From Eubacteriales bacterium (GTDB lineage Bacteria > Bacillota > Clostridia > Lachnospirales > Lachnospiraceae): DNA of 58,042 nucleotides. A program made the position numbers and the translations under genes. How positions within the stretch are numbered: the stretch's first letter is position 1; the number at the start of each line of letters is the position of its first letter. Under the pieces are notes generated by a model. It did not search any database and was not told where the DNA came from. It saw only the letters and a program-made list of their open reading frames with translations. Of the stretch, positions 41,483 to 50,484 are shown one piece after another. Location: positions 1 to 58,042 of the forward strand of contig JAUNGB010000024.1 of assembly GCA_030524715.1 (NCBI GenBank), written 5' to 3'.

Positions 41483-42007
41483 ATGAAAAAGCTTGAAGAT
41501 TATGTAAGAAGCATTCCGGATTTTCCGGAGCCGGGAATTATTTTCCGTGATGTGACCAGTATTTTACAGGATGCCGACGGATTACGTCTGGCGGTTGACT
41601 CCATTACGGACTGTTTAAAGGATTTGGATTTCGATGTGGTGGTTGGGGCAGAGTCCAGAGGCTTTATCTTTGGAGTGCCCGTGGCATATAACCTTCACAA
41701 GCCCTTTGTGCCGGTGCGCAAAAAAGGCAAGCTTCCCTGTGAAACCATTTCCAGAAGCTATGATCTGGAATATGGAAGCGCGATCATCGAGATGCATAAG
41801 GATTCCATCAAACCGGGACAGAAGGTTGCTGTGATCGATGATCTGATCGCCACCGGAGGAACGATTGAAGCGGCGGTAAAAATGATCGAAGAATTAGGCG
41901 GGGAGGTCGTAAAGATCGTATTTTTGATGTAACTTGCCGGATTGAAAGGCAGAGAAAGGCTTGCCGGCTATGATGTGGCTTCCGTTATTTGCTATGACGG
42001 TAAATAA
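41483..42007 (+). pseudogene. apt: Adenine phosphoribosyltransferase, interrupted by an in-frame TAA
   Basis: Converts adenine and PRPP to AMP in purine salvage. The first 149 codons (41483-41932) encode a normal Apt with FPEPGIIFRDVTSI, ESRGFIFGVP, VRKKGKLPCETIS and the PRPP loop VAVIDDLIATGGT. Then TAA at 41930-41932 stops translation. The same frame continues for 24 codons (LAGLKGRERLAGYDVASVICYDGK) to a second TAA at 42005-42007. This is exactly the conserved Apt C-terminus, where a Glu codon (GAA) is expected at the stop. So one G-to-T change explains the break. It is either a real nonsense mutation, giving a protein 25 residues short, or a sequencing error. Promoter and ribosome binding site (GGAGG) are intact. 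Confidence 0.9.
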
Positions 42008-42020
42008 CGGCTTATGAATT

Positions 42021-42065
42021 GGCGGAAACTGAGCGCTTTTACTTGCGGATGTCCGCTTTACGCTG
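42021..42065. repeat. Family 4-like segment in the apt-rel gap
   Basis: GGCGGAAACTGAGCGCTTTTA followed by TTGCGGATGTCCGCTTTACG: two tandem, diverged GCGGA...CGCTTTA units. A further hairpin (CTGTTCAGC ... ACTGAACAG) follows at 42063-42098. Confidence 0.3.
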
Positions 42066-42129
42066 TTCAGCAGGGAGTATCGTGAGGGGACTGAACAGAT
42101 AGAATTTTGTATCAGACAGGTGGGAGATA

Positions 42130-44457
42130 ATGGCAGAGACGAAACGAGTTACAGAACAGGATAACATCACCATGCAGACGGAAAAAGAAAAACTGGAGTC
42201 TGTGAAGCGTGCAGATGCGGCTGTAAAATCCATGAATGACTTCACAAGCCCTGAGGATTTATATCAGGAATTGATAGCCAGTGTAAGGAAATATCATCCG
42301 TCTACCGATATTTCCATGATACAGAAGGCTTATGAGGTTGCCAGCGAGGCGCACAAGGATCAGAAACGTAAGTCAGGAGAACCTTATATCATCCATCCTC
42401 TTTGCGTAGCGATCATTCTGGCAGATCTGGAATTAGATAAAGAAACAATTGTAGCAGGACTGCTTCATGATGCAGTGGAAGATACCTGGATGACTTATGA
42501 GGAAGTGGAAAAGGAATTTGGCTCTGAGGTAGCTCTTTTAGTGGACGGCGTTACCAAGCTGGGCCAGTTATCCTATTCCGCGGATAAGGTGGAGGTGCAG
42601 GCAGAGAATCTCAGGAAGATGTTCCTGGCTATGGCGAAGGATATTCGCGTTATATTGATCAAGCTGGCCGACAGACTCCACAATATGCGGACACTTCAGT
42701 ATATGCGTCCGGAAAAGCAGCAGGAAAAAGCAAGAGAGACCATGGATATTTATGCGCCTATCGCACAGCGCCTTGGTATTTCCAAGATCAAAGTGGAGCT
42801 GGACGACCTGTCCCTGAAATACCTGAAGCCGGATGTATACTATGATCTGGTGGAGAAGGTGGCTCTGCGCAAAAGCGCCCGGGAAGCATTTGTTGGCAGC
42901 ATTGTGGCTGAGGTGAAGAAGCACATGTCGGATGCCGGGATCAAGGCGCAGGTTGACGGCCGTGTGAAGCATTTTTTCAGCATCTATAAAAAAATGGTCA
43001 ACCAGGATAAAACCATCGACCAGATTTACGATCTGTTTGCAGTCCGTATCCTGGTCGATACGGTAAAGGACTGTTATGCTGCTTTGGGAGTGATCCATGA
43101 GATGTACAAGCCCATTCCGGGAAGATTTAAGGATTACATTGCAATGCCCAAGCCGAATATGTACCAGTCCCTTCACACGACGCTGATCGGTCCTAACGGC
43201 CAGCCCTTTGAAATACAGATCCGTACCTTTGAGATGCATAAGACCGCAGAATACGGTATTGCAGCCCACTGGAAATATAAGGAATCCTCAGACGGGAAGG
43301 CTCCGGTAGGCAAGAGCGAGGAAGAAAAGCTGAACTGGCTGCGCCAGATCCTGGAATGGCAGAGGGACATGTCTGACAACAAGGAATTTATGAGCCTTCT
43401 GAAAAATGACCTGGATCTTTTCGCGGATACAGTTTACTGCTTCACGCCACAGGGAGACGTAAAGACCCTTCCTTATGGCTCCACGCCCATTGATTTTGCA
43501 TACAGCGTACACAGCGCGGTGGGAAATAAGATGGTGGGCGCCAGAGCGAACGGTAAGCTGGTTCCCATTGAATATCAGATTAAGACCGGCGACCGGATTG
43601 AGATCATTACCTCCCAGAATTCCCAGGGCCCCAGCCGTGACTGGCTGAAGATCGTTAAGAGCACCCAGGCGAAGAATAAGATCAACCAGTGGTTCAAAAA
43701 GGAACTAAAGGAGGATAATATCCTTAAGGGCAAGGAAATGCTTACACAGTATGCCAAGGCGAAGGGTTATAAGATCAGTACTTATATGAAGTCACAGTAT
43801 CTGGATACGGTCATGCGTAAGTATGGTTTCCGTGACTGGGAATCCGTCCTGGCGGCCATCGGGCACGGAGGCCTTAAGGAAGGACAGGTCTTTAACAAGC
43901 TTGTGGAGGCATACGAAAAAGAAAATAAAAAGAACCTTACAGATGAGCAGGTTCTGGAGGCGGCTGCCGAAACTCCGGAAAAGCTTCATATTGCCAAGAG
44001 CAGAAGCGGCATTGTGGTACAGGGTATCCATGATGTGGCAGTTCGCTTTTCCAAATGCTGCAGCCCCATTCCGGGAGACGAGATCGTCGGCTTTGTTACA
44101 AGAGGCCGCGGGATCACTATTCACCGGACAGACTGCGTGAATGTACTCGCCATGCCGGAAAGCGACCGGGCGCGTCTTATAGAGGCAGAATGGCAGAGAG
44201 CAGACTGTAAGGCTGAGAAATATATGGTGGAGATCCAGGTATTTGCCAATAACCGTACAGGGCTTCTGGTGGATATTTCCAGAATCTTTACGGAACGTAA
44301 GATTGATGTGCGCAGTATTAACAGCCGGACCAATAAGCAGGAGAAGGCGACGATCTCCTTAAGCTTTGAGGTCAGCAGCAAGGAAGAACTGCTGTCCCTG
44401 ATCGAGAAGCTTCGTCAGGTAGAAAGCGTGATCGATATAGAACGTACCACAGGCTGA
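42130..44457 (+). CDS. rel: Bifunctional (p)ppGpp synthetase/hydrolase Rel
   Basis: Makes and degrades the stringent-response alarmone (p)ppGpp on starved ribosomes. The 775 aa product has an HD hydrolase domain (about 75-230, with GLLHDAVEDT and ADRLHNMRTL), a synthetase domain (about 270-410) with FAVRIL and the RFKDYIAMPKPNMYQSLHT segment, where RFKD marks the bifunctional Rel type rather than EFDD, then TGS (about 445-505), a helical/CC region with CCSPIPGDEIVGF, and a C-terminal ACT domain (from about 700). ATG follows GTGGGAG. Length is a little above the usual 730-740 because of an N-terminal extension of about 45 residues. The next gene starts 16 bp after its stop. Confidence 0.97.
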   Translation: MAETKRVTEQDNITMQTEKEKLESVKRADAAVKSMNDFTSPEDLYQELIASVRKYHPSTDISMIQKAYEVASEAHKDQKRKSGEPYIIHPLCVAIILADLELDKETIVAGLLHDAVEDTWMTYEEVEKEFGSEVALLVDGVTKLGQLSYSADKVEVQAENLRKMFLAMAKDIRVILIKLADRLHNMRTLQYMRPEKQQEKARETMDIYAPIAQRLGISKIKVELDDLSLKYLKPDVYYDLVEKVALRKSAREAFVGSIVAEVKKHMSDAGIKAQVDGRVKHFFSIYKKMVNQDKTIDQIYDLFAVRILVDTVKDCYAALGVIHEMYKPIPGRFKDYIAMPKPNMYQSLHTTLIGPNGQPFEIQIRTFEMHKTAEYGIAAHWKYKESSDGKAPVGKSEEEKLNWLRQILEWQRDMSDNKEFMSLLKNDLDLFADTVYCFTPQGDVKTLPYGSTPIDFAYSVHSAVGNKMVGARANGKLVPIEYQIKTGDRIEIITSQNSQGPSRDWLKIVKSTQAKNKINQWFKKELKEDNILKGKEMLTQYAKAKGYKISTYMKSQYLDTVMRKYGFRDWESVLAAIGHGGLKEGQVFNKLVEAYEKENKKNLTDEQVLEAAAETPEKLHIAKSRSGIVVQGIHDVAVRFSKCCSPIPGDEIVGFVTRGRGITIHRTDCVNVLAMPESDRARLIEAEWQRADCKAEKYMVEIQVFANNRTGLLVDISRIFTERKIDVRSINSRTNKQEKATISLSFEVSSKEELLSLIEKLRQVESVIDIERTTG

Positions 44458-44473
44458 GGATAAAGGAGTTCAT

Positions 44474-45091
44474 ATGGGAAAATTAGAATTACAGAGATGC
44501 GTGCTTGGCACAGTATTTACCAATTGCTATTTAGTAAAGAATAAAGAAACCGGAGAGCTGCTGATCATTGATCCGGCGGATGCTCCGGATAAAATATTCC
44601 GTAAGGTTTCAGAGATGAACGGGACGCCGGTTGGAATCCTTCTGACCCACGGCCATTTTGACCACATTCTGGCAGTGGATGCGGTGAAGGAAAAATACGG
44701 CCTGAAGGTATACGCCTGTGAGCAGGAACAGGAAATGCTCCGGGACCCGTCCCTGAATATTTCCAGAAACTGTTCCATTAAACCGGACGTGCTCCTGAAA
44801 GATCTGGACGTCTTTGAGGCGGCAGGCTTTTCCATCCAAATGCTTCACACTCCGGGACATACCCCGGGAAGCTGCTGTTATTATCTCAAGGATGAGGGAG
44901 TATTGTTCAGCGGAGATACCCTGTTTTTATGCTCCGTAGGCAGAACTGACCTTCCGGGCGGAAGCACGGCCGAAATCGTAAGAAGCCTTCACAGGCTTCT
45001 GGAGTCTCTGCCGGATGACACGGAGGTTTATCCGGGACATGACGACTCCACCACCATTGGTTACGAAAAGAGGTATAATCCATTTGTGTAA
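44474..45091 (+). CDS. MBL-fold metallo-hydrolase (glyoxalase II-like)
   Basis: Metallo-beta-lactamase-fold hydrolase of the YcbL/GloB type; substrates of relatives are thioesters such as S-lactoylglutathione. The 205 aa product has the metal motif THGHFDH (about residues 59-65), the TPGHTPGSCCYY segment, SGDTLF with the bridging Asp, and a final PGHDDSTTIGYEKRYNP. Length matches the short GloB-like group. ATG follows AAAGGAG. It lies between rel and hemZ, a frequent arrangement in clostridia, and its 3' end overlaps hemZ by 8 bases. Confidence 0.93.
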   Translation: MGKLELQRCVLGTVFTNCYLVKNKETGELLIIDPADAPDKIFRKVSEMNGTPVGILLTHGHFDHILAVDAVKEKYGLKVYACEQEQEMLRDPSLNISRNCSIKPDVLLKDLDVFEAAGFSIQMLHTPGHTPGSCCYYLKDEGVLFSGDTLFLCSVGRTDLPGGSTAEIVRSLHRLLESLPDDTEVYPGHDDSTTIGYEKRYNPFV

Positions 45092-46646
45092 GATCAGCAT
45101 TCTGTTTTTGGACAGAGAATTTGAGAATGACGTATATGAATTGATCAAGGCATTTTTTCCGGAAGGGGAAATCCGCGTTTCTTATGTGGAAGATTCCTGC
45201 GGGGAAGAGTATAAGGAGTGTGAATGGAGATTCCGGATAGAGCGGGCCGGCGACAGCTTTCAGATCAGATACTCAAGCGAGGCGCACAGCGGCGTAGCGT
45301 GTGTCTCGGTAATAAAGGGGCAGTCTTCGGATGCCCTTCTTTCTTGCGGAGGGGAAGAAGCTGAGGGATGCCCGGAGGCGCCGGAAAAGCTTTCCGGGCA
45401 GGACAGCCAGGAACTCCGCAGACAGAATAAGGACTGTATTAAATACGCGCTGTATGGAGTGCTTGTGAAGCTGACGCAAAAAACTCTTCCCTGGGGCGAT
45501 CTGACAGGGATCCGTCCTGCCAAGCTTGCCATGGGAATGCTGGAATCCGGAATGAAAAATACGGAGATCGCAAAAGAACTTCGGGAGCGTTATCTGGTAA
45601 GCCCTCAGAAGGCTGCCCTGGCGATTACCATTGCGAACCGGGAACGGGAGATTTTAAAAGATATCGATTATGAAAACGGCTACAGCCTTTATATCGGGAT
45701 TCCTTTCTGCCCAAGTATCTGTCTGTACTGCTCCTTCAGTTCCTATCCTCTGAAACAATGGAAAACAAGAGTAGATGCTTATCTTGACGCCCTTTGTAAG
45801 GAAATTCAGGCGGTATCGGCTATGGTGAAGGGACGGAAGCTGGATACCATTTATATCGGAGGAGGAACGCCCACCACACTGGAGCCGGAGCAGCTGAAAA
45901 GACTTCTTCATACGGTAGGCGAAGGGTTCGGCTATGACGGTCTTGAGGAATTTACCATTGAGGCAGGACGTCCGGACAGTATTACAAGAGAGAAGCTCCT
46001 TGCAATCCGGGAATTTCCGGTGAGCAGGATTTCTGTGAATCCGCAGACCATGAATCAGGCGACTCTGGATATTATCGGAAGGCGCCATACCGTAGAAGAA
46101 ACCAGGTCGGCATTTTATCTGGCGCGAGAATGCGGATATAACAATATTAATATGGATCTGATCGTCGGCCTTCCCGGAGAGGATATCTCCATGGTAGGAA
46201 ATACTCTGGAGCAGGTACGGGCATTGGCTCCGGACAGCCTGACAGTACATTCCCTGGCTGTGAAACGTGCGGCGCGTCTGAATATGTTCAGGGATCAGTA
46301 TCAGGAGATGACCTTTGAAAACAATCAGGAAATCATGGATTTGACCATGAAAACTGCTTATGAAATGGGTATGGGGCCTTATTATCTGTATCGGCAGAAG
46401 AATATGAAGGGAAATTTTGAAAATGTAGGCTACGCAAAGGTTGACAAAGCCGGAATTTACAATATACTGATTATGGAAGAAAAGCAGCCCATCATTGCTC
46501 TGGGGGCAGGCGGTTCTTCCAAGCTGGTCTTCGACCACGGTAAACGAATCGAGCGTGTAGAAAATGTAAAGGATGTAACGAACTACATTGCCCGTATTGA
46601 TGAAATGATAGAAAGAAAGAGGACAGGAATCAAAACCTGGCTGTAG
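45084..46646 (+). CDS. hemZ: Oxygen-independent coproporphyrinogen III oxidase-like HemZ
   Basis: Radical SAM protein of the HemN/HemW/HemZ group. The 520 aa product has an N-terminal domain of about 165 residues particular to HemZ, then the [4Fe-4S] motif C-PSI-C-LY-C in GIPFCPSICLYCSF, YIGGGTPT, EAGRPDSI, ISVNPQT, and NMDLIVGLPGE. Whether it acts in heme synthesis here is unknown, since no other heme gene is present. I chose TTG 45084: GAGG lies ten bases upstream and the protein then begins at the family's KISI segment. The open frame to 45015 lies within the preceding gene. Confidence 0.92.
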   Translation: MCKISILFLDREFENDVYELIKAFFPEGEIRVSYVEDSCGEEYKECEWRFRIERAGDSFQIRYSSEAHSGVACVSVIKGQSSDALLSCGGEEAEGCPEAPEKLSGQDSQELRRQNKDCIKYALYGVLVKLTQKTLPWGDLTGIRPAKLAMGMLESGMKNTEIAKELRERYLVSPQKAALAITIANREREILKDIDYENGYSLYIGIPFCPSICLYCSFSSYPLKQWKTRVDAYLDALCKEIQAVSAMVKGRKLDTIYIGGGTPTTLEPEQLKRLLHTVGEGFGYDGLEEFTIEAGRPDSITREKLLAIREFPVSRISVNPQTMNQATLDIIGRRHTVEETRSAFYLARECGYNNINMDLIVGLPGEDISMVGNTLEQVRALAPDSLTVHSLAVKRAARLNMFRDQYQEMTFENNQEIMDLTMKTAYEMGMGPYYLYRQKNMKGNFENVGYAKVDKAGIYNILIMEEKQPIIALGAGGSSKLVFDHGKRIERVENVKDVTNYIARIDEMIERKRTGIKTWL

Positions 46647-46666
46647 AAAATTAGGAGGTGTATCCC

Positions 46667-47227
46667 GTGAGCGCGGCATATCATAAGTCACCAAAAGCGC
46701 CGGACAGGATACTGGAATTCGACCTGTCTTCAGAATTGAACCATGGAATGGCGGTCAGCAATCTGGCATATGCGGTTGCTTCTGAACTGGGGCTTGACAA
46801 GGACGTCTGCTATGAACTGGCGATCGCCGGGATGCTGCATGATATCGGCAAGCTGAAGCTGACCGGTTATATTAACGGTCAGGAACAGGATCCGTTAGTC
46901 ATAGAAGAACTGAAATATGTCCGGATGCATTCCAAACTTGGTTATGAAGAACTGAAGGGACAAGGATATTCTGATTTTATTCTGGAGAGCATTCTTTATC
47001 ATCACGAAAATTACGACGGAAGCGGGTATCCTTCCAATAAGGCCGGGGAAGACATTCCCATAGGGGCAAGGATCCTGAGGGTTTGCGACGTATTTGCAGC
47101 TTTGAGCTCGGACCGGCCGTACCGTAAGGCGTTTGATATGGATACGGTAATGGAACTGATGATCGATGAAGTGAAAAATTTTGACATGGAAGTATTTCTT
47201 GCATTTCAAAAGGTAGTACATAAGTAA
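46667..47227 (+). CDS. HD domain (HD-GYP-like) phosphohydrolase
   Basis: Predicted metal-dependent phosphohydrolase. The 186 aa product contains AGMLHDIGKL (HD motif, about residues 49-58), RMHSKLGYEEL, ILYHHENYDGSGYP (HHExxDGxGYP, the HD-GYP signature) and ILRVCDVFAALSSDRPYR. Stand-alone HD-GYP-like proteins may cleave cyclic dinucleotides, but short ones without a sensor domain remain uncharacterised. I chose GTG 46667 because AGGAGG (46653-46658) gives 8-9 base spacing; the GTG at 46658 overlaps that site. It lies 20 bp after hemZ. Confidence 0.9.
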   Translation: MSAAYHKSPKAPDRILEFDLSSELNHGMAVSNLAYAVASELGLDKDVCYELAIAGMLHDIGKLKLTGYINGQEQDPLVIEELKYVRMHSKLGYEELKGQGYSDFILESILYHHENYDGSGYPSNKAGEDIPIGARILRVCDVFAALSSDRPYRKAFDMDTVMELMIDEVKNFDMEVFLAFQKVVHK

Positions 47228-47283
47228 TTATGCGGCGGCAGGATGCCGCGGCTGAAGAATTACGGAAATAACAGGAGGTAACG

Positions 47284-48540
47284 ATGGCGTTAAAGAAAAA
47301 GCCGGTCACCGGCATGAAGGATATTTTACCGAAGGAGATGGAGATCCGCAATTATGTCATGAATATGATCCGTGAGACATACGGGCAATTCGGATTTTCT
47401 TCCATTGAGACTCCCTGCGTGGAGCATATCGAAAATCTCTGCAGCAAGCAGGGCGGAGAGAATGAAAAGCTGATCTTTAAAATCTTAAAACGAGGGGAAA
47501 AACTGAAATTAGATGAGGCCAGGGAAGAGGCCGACCTGGTGGATTCCGGTCTGCGCTATGACCTGACAGTTCCTCTCTCAAGATATTATGCCAATCACGC
47601 AAATGAGCTTCCGGCTCCTTTCAAGGCTTTGCAGATGGGGAATGTTTGGAGGGCTGACCGCCCCCAGAGAGGCCGGTTCCGCCAGTTCATGCAGTGCGAT
47701 ATTGATATTTTGGGAGAGCCGACCTATCTGGCTGAGATCGAACTGGTTCTGGCGACGACAACCCTTCTTGGCAAGCTGGATTTCCATAATTTTACCATCC
47801 GTATCAACGACCGTAAGATCCTGAAGGCTATGGCCCAGTACAGCGGATTTCCTGCGGAGAGCTTTGACACGGTATTTATTATTCTGGACAAGATGGATAA
47901 GATCGGTCTGGAGGGCGTGGCTGAAGAGCTTGCAAAGGAAGGCTTCGCTCAGGAGAGCATTGATACCTACCTTGGAATGTTTAAGGAAATCACCTCCGGT
48001 ATTGAAGGGGTGCGCTACTGCAAAGAAAAATTACAGGGAGTCTTGGATGCAAAGGTGGCGGAAGACCTGGAAACTATTATCTCCACTGTTGACGCGGTGA
48101 AGACGGCGGACTTTAAGATTGCTTTCGATCCCACGCTGGTCCGCGGAATGTCCTATTACACAGGCCCGATCTTTGAGATCGCTATGGATGAATTCGGCGG
48201 CTCCGTAGGCGGCGGCGGGCGCTACGACGAAATGATCGGGAAATTTACGGGCAGCAATACCAGCGCCTGCGGCTTTTCCATCGGCTTTGAGCGGATCGTT
48301 ATGCTGCTTCTGGAGCGTGGCTATGAGGTTCCGGCTGCCAACGGCAGGAAGGCATACCTGATCGAGAAAAATATGCCGTCAGATAAGCTTTTGGCTATCT
48401 TAAAGCAGGCACAGGAGGAAAGAAGCAACGGCACACAGGTAAATATTTCTATTATGAAGAAAAACAAAAAATTCCAGAAGGATCAGATGATGACAGAGGG
48501 TTATACGGAATTTGTGGAATTTTTCAGAGACAGAATGTAG
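47284..48540 (+). CDS. hisS: Histidyl-tRNA synthetase
   Basis: Class II aminoacyl-tRNA synthetase charging tRNA-His. The 418 aa product starts near PVTGMKDILPKEM, with motif 1 after it, motif 2 QMGNVWRADRPQRGRFRQFMQCDIDI, the histidine-binding LVRGMSYYTGPIFEI, and motif 3 ACGFSIGFERIV. The C-terminal anticodon-binding domain is about 85 residues. Length is normal. ATG follows AGGAGG. No T-box leader is seen: only 57 bp separate it from the HD gene. Short tandem repeats follow the stop. Confidence 0.97.
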   Translation: MALKKKPVTGMKDILPKEMEIRNYVMNMIRETYGQFGFSSIETPCVEHIENLCSKQGGENEKLIFKILKRGEKLKLDEAREEADLVDSGLRYDLTVPLSRYYANHANELPAPFKALQMGNVWRADRPQRGRFRQFMQCDIDILGEPTYLAEIELVLATTTLLGKLDFHNFTIRINDRKILKAMAQYSGFPAESFDTVFIILDKMDKIGLEGVAEELAKEGFAQESIDTYLGMFKEITSGIEGVRYCKEKLQGVLDAKVAEDLETIISTVDAVKTADFKIAFDPTLVRGMSYYTGPIFEIAMDEFGGSVGGGGRYDEMIGKFTGSNTSACGFSIGFERIVMLLLERGYEVPAANGRKAYLIEKNMPSDKLLAILKQAQEERSNGTQVNISIMKKNKKFQKDQMMTEGYTEFVEFFRDRM

Positions 48541-48552
48541 TCGAAAAAAATA

Positions 48553-48600
48553 GAAATAACATGAAACAGAAATATCATGAAACGGAAATAACATGAAATT
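48553..48600 (+). repeat. Three-unit 16 bp tandem repeat after hisS
   Basis: Units GAAATAACATGAAACA (48553-48568), GAAATATCATGAAACG (48569-48584) and GAAATAACATGAAATT (48585-48600), starting 13 bp after the stop. Confidence 0.85.
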
Positions 48601-48663
48601 TATGAAAAGGATATCCGCAGGGATATCCGGATATGGCAGAATATAGAAAAGAGGAGTAAAAGC

Positions 48664-50463
48664 ATGGCAGAGAGTATGCAGGGACTGCACAGAAGCTGCA
48701 GATGTGCAGAAGTAACCAAAGAAATGATCGGCAGCAGGGTAACTCTGATGGGATGGGTTCAAAAGGCTCGTAATAAGGGCGGTATCGTATTTGTGGATCT
48801 GCGCGACAGATCAGGTATCATGCAGTTGATCTTCGAAAACGGCAGCATTGACGAGGAAGGCTTTGAAAAGGCAGGCAGATTAAGAAGCGAATTTGTCATT
48901 GCCGTTACAGGCGTTGTAGAAAAGCGTGGCGGTGCGGTAAATGAAAATCTGGCCACAGGCGAGATGGAGCTTCGTGTCAATAGCCTTCGCGTACTGGCAG
49001 AGGCAGAGGTACCTCCGTTCCCCATTGAGGAAAACAGCAAAACCAAGGAGGAAATCCGCCTGAAATACCGGTATCTGGATTTAAGAAGACCGGATCTTCA
49101 GAGAAATCTTATGTTAAAAAGCAAAGTCGCCATGCTTACCAGACAGTTTTTCGCAAAGGAAGGCTTCCTGGAAATTGAGACGCCAATGCTTGGAAAGAGC
49201 ACACCGGAGGGCGCCAGAGATTATCTTGTTCCTTCCCGTGTACACCCGGGGAGCTTCTACGGGCTGCCTCAGTCCCCGCAGCTTTATAAACAGCTTCTGA
49301 TGTGCTCCGGCTATGACCGCTATATCCAGATCGCCCGCTGCTTCCGTGACGAGGATCTTCGTGCGGACCGTCAGCCGGAATTTACCCAGATCGACATGGA
49401 GCTTTCCTTTGTGGATGTGGATGACGTCATTGATGTGAACGAAAGATATCTTGCGTTTCTGTTTAAAGAGGTTCTTGACATTGAGGTACCCCTTCCGATC
49501 CAGAGAATTACCTGGCAGGAAGCCATGGACCGTTACGGTTCCGATAAGCCGGATCTTCGCTTCAGCATGGAACTGCATGATGTCAGCGAGGTGGTAAAGG
49601 ACTGTAATTTTGCAGTCTTTACAGGCGCCCTTGCAAATGGTGGAAGCGTCCGCGGCATCAATGCAGAGGGACAGGGCTCAATGCCACGTAAGAAGATCGA
49701 CAAGCTGGTTGACTTTGTTAAGGACTATGGCGCAAAGGGTCTGGCTTACATTGCCATCGCAGCAGACGGCAGTCGCAAATCCTCTTTTGCCAAATTTATG
49801 ACAGAAGAAGAGATGGATGCTCTGGTACAGGCAATGGAAGGAAAGCCGGGAGATTTACTTCTCTTTGCCGCTGACAGAAATAAAGTGGTTTATGATGCAC
49901 TCGGTGCGCTTCGTGTAGAACTGGCTAAGCAGATGGATCTTCTTGATAAGAACGAATACCGCTTTGTATGGGTAACGGAATTCCCGCTTCTGGAGTGGGA
50001 TGAAGAGGAAAACCGCTTTACCGCAATGCATCATCCGTTTACTATGCTTATGGATGAGGACCTGCCTCTTCTGGATACTGACCCGGGCAAGGTTCGCGCA
50101 AAGGCCTATGATATCGTATTAAACGGAAACGAAATCGGCGGCGGAAGCGTCAGGATTCATCAGAGCGACATTCAGGAAAGAATGTTTGAGAAGCTTGGCT
50201 TTACCAAAGAAGCTGCTTATGAGCAGTTTGGCTTCCTTCTGAATGCCTTTAAATACGGGGTACCGCCTCACGCAGGACTGGCTTACGGCCTTGACCGCCT
50301 TGTAATGCTGATGGCAAAGGCGGACAGTATCCGTGACGTGATCGCTTTCCCGAAGGTAAAGGACGCATCCTGCCTGATGACCCAGTCTCCAAGCTGTGTA
50401 AGCGAAGAGCAGCTTAAGGAACTCGGATTGGAGATCGAATCAGAGGATGAGAAAACTGAATAA
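48664..50463 (+). CDS. aspS: Aspartyl-tRNA synthetase
   Basis: Class II synthetase charging tRNA-Asp. The 599 aa product has the N-terminal OB anticodon-binding domain (MGWVQKARNKGGIVFVDLRDRSG, about 10-110), motif 1 and the flipping loop in PTPEGARDYLVPSR-like sequence (TPEGARDYLVPSR), motif 2 CFRDEDLRADRQPEFTQID, the bacterial GAD insertion (about 285-420) and motif 3 GLAYGLDRLVML. Length fits the bacterial type. ATG follows GAGGAG. The order hisS-aspS is common in Firmicutes. Confidence 0.98.
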   Translation: MAESMQGLHRSCRCAEVTKEMIGSRVTLMGWVQKARNKGGIVFVDLRDRSGIMQLIFENGSIDEEGFEKAGRLRSEFVIAVTGVVEKRGGAVNENLATGEMELRVNSLRVLAEAEVPPFPIEENSKTKEEIRLKYRYLDLRRPDLQRNLMLKSKVAMLTRQFFAKEGFLEIETPMLGKSTPEGARDYLVPSRVHPGSFYGLPQSPQLYKQLLMCSGYDRYIQIARCFRDEDLRADRQPEFTQIDMELSFVDVDDVIDVNERYLAFLFKEVLDIEVPLPIQRITWQEAMDRYGSDKPDLRFSMELHDVSEVVKDCNFAVFTGALANGGSVRGINAEGQGSMPRKKIDKLVDFVKDYGAKGLAYIAIAADGSRKSSFAKFMTEEEMDALVQAMEGKPGDLLLFAADRNKVVYDALGALRVELAKQMDLLDKNEYRFVWVTEFPLLEWDEEENRFTAMHHPFTMLMDEDLPLLDTDPGKVRAKAYDIVLNGNEIGGGSVRIHQSDIQERMFEKLGFTKEAAYEQFGFLLNAFKYGVPPHAGLAYGLDRLVMLMAKADSIRDVIAFPKVKDASCLMTQSPSCVSEEQLKELGLEIESEDEKTE

Positions 50464-50484
50464 AGGATTTGCAGGAGATAGAAA

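Noticed and set aside
41930-41932. TAA in apt read as a recoded or read-through codon
   Set aside because: No recoding signal, stem or known UAA recoding in this group is seen; a nonsense mutation or read error is simpler.
45654-46694. 346-codon minus-strand open frame opposite hemZ
   Set aside because: Shadow frame; hemZ on the plus strand has full radical SAM motifs.
48541-48663. T-box leader before aspS or hisS
   Set aside because: The gaps are too short and contain tandem repeats; no T-box motif is present.
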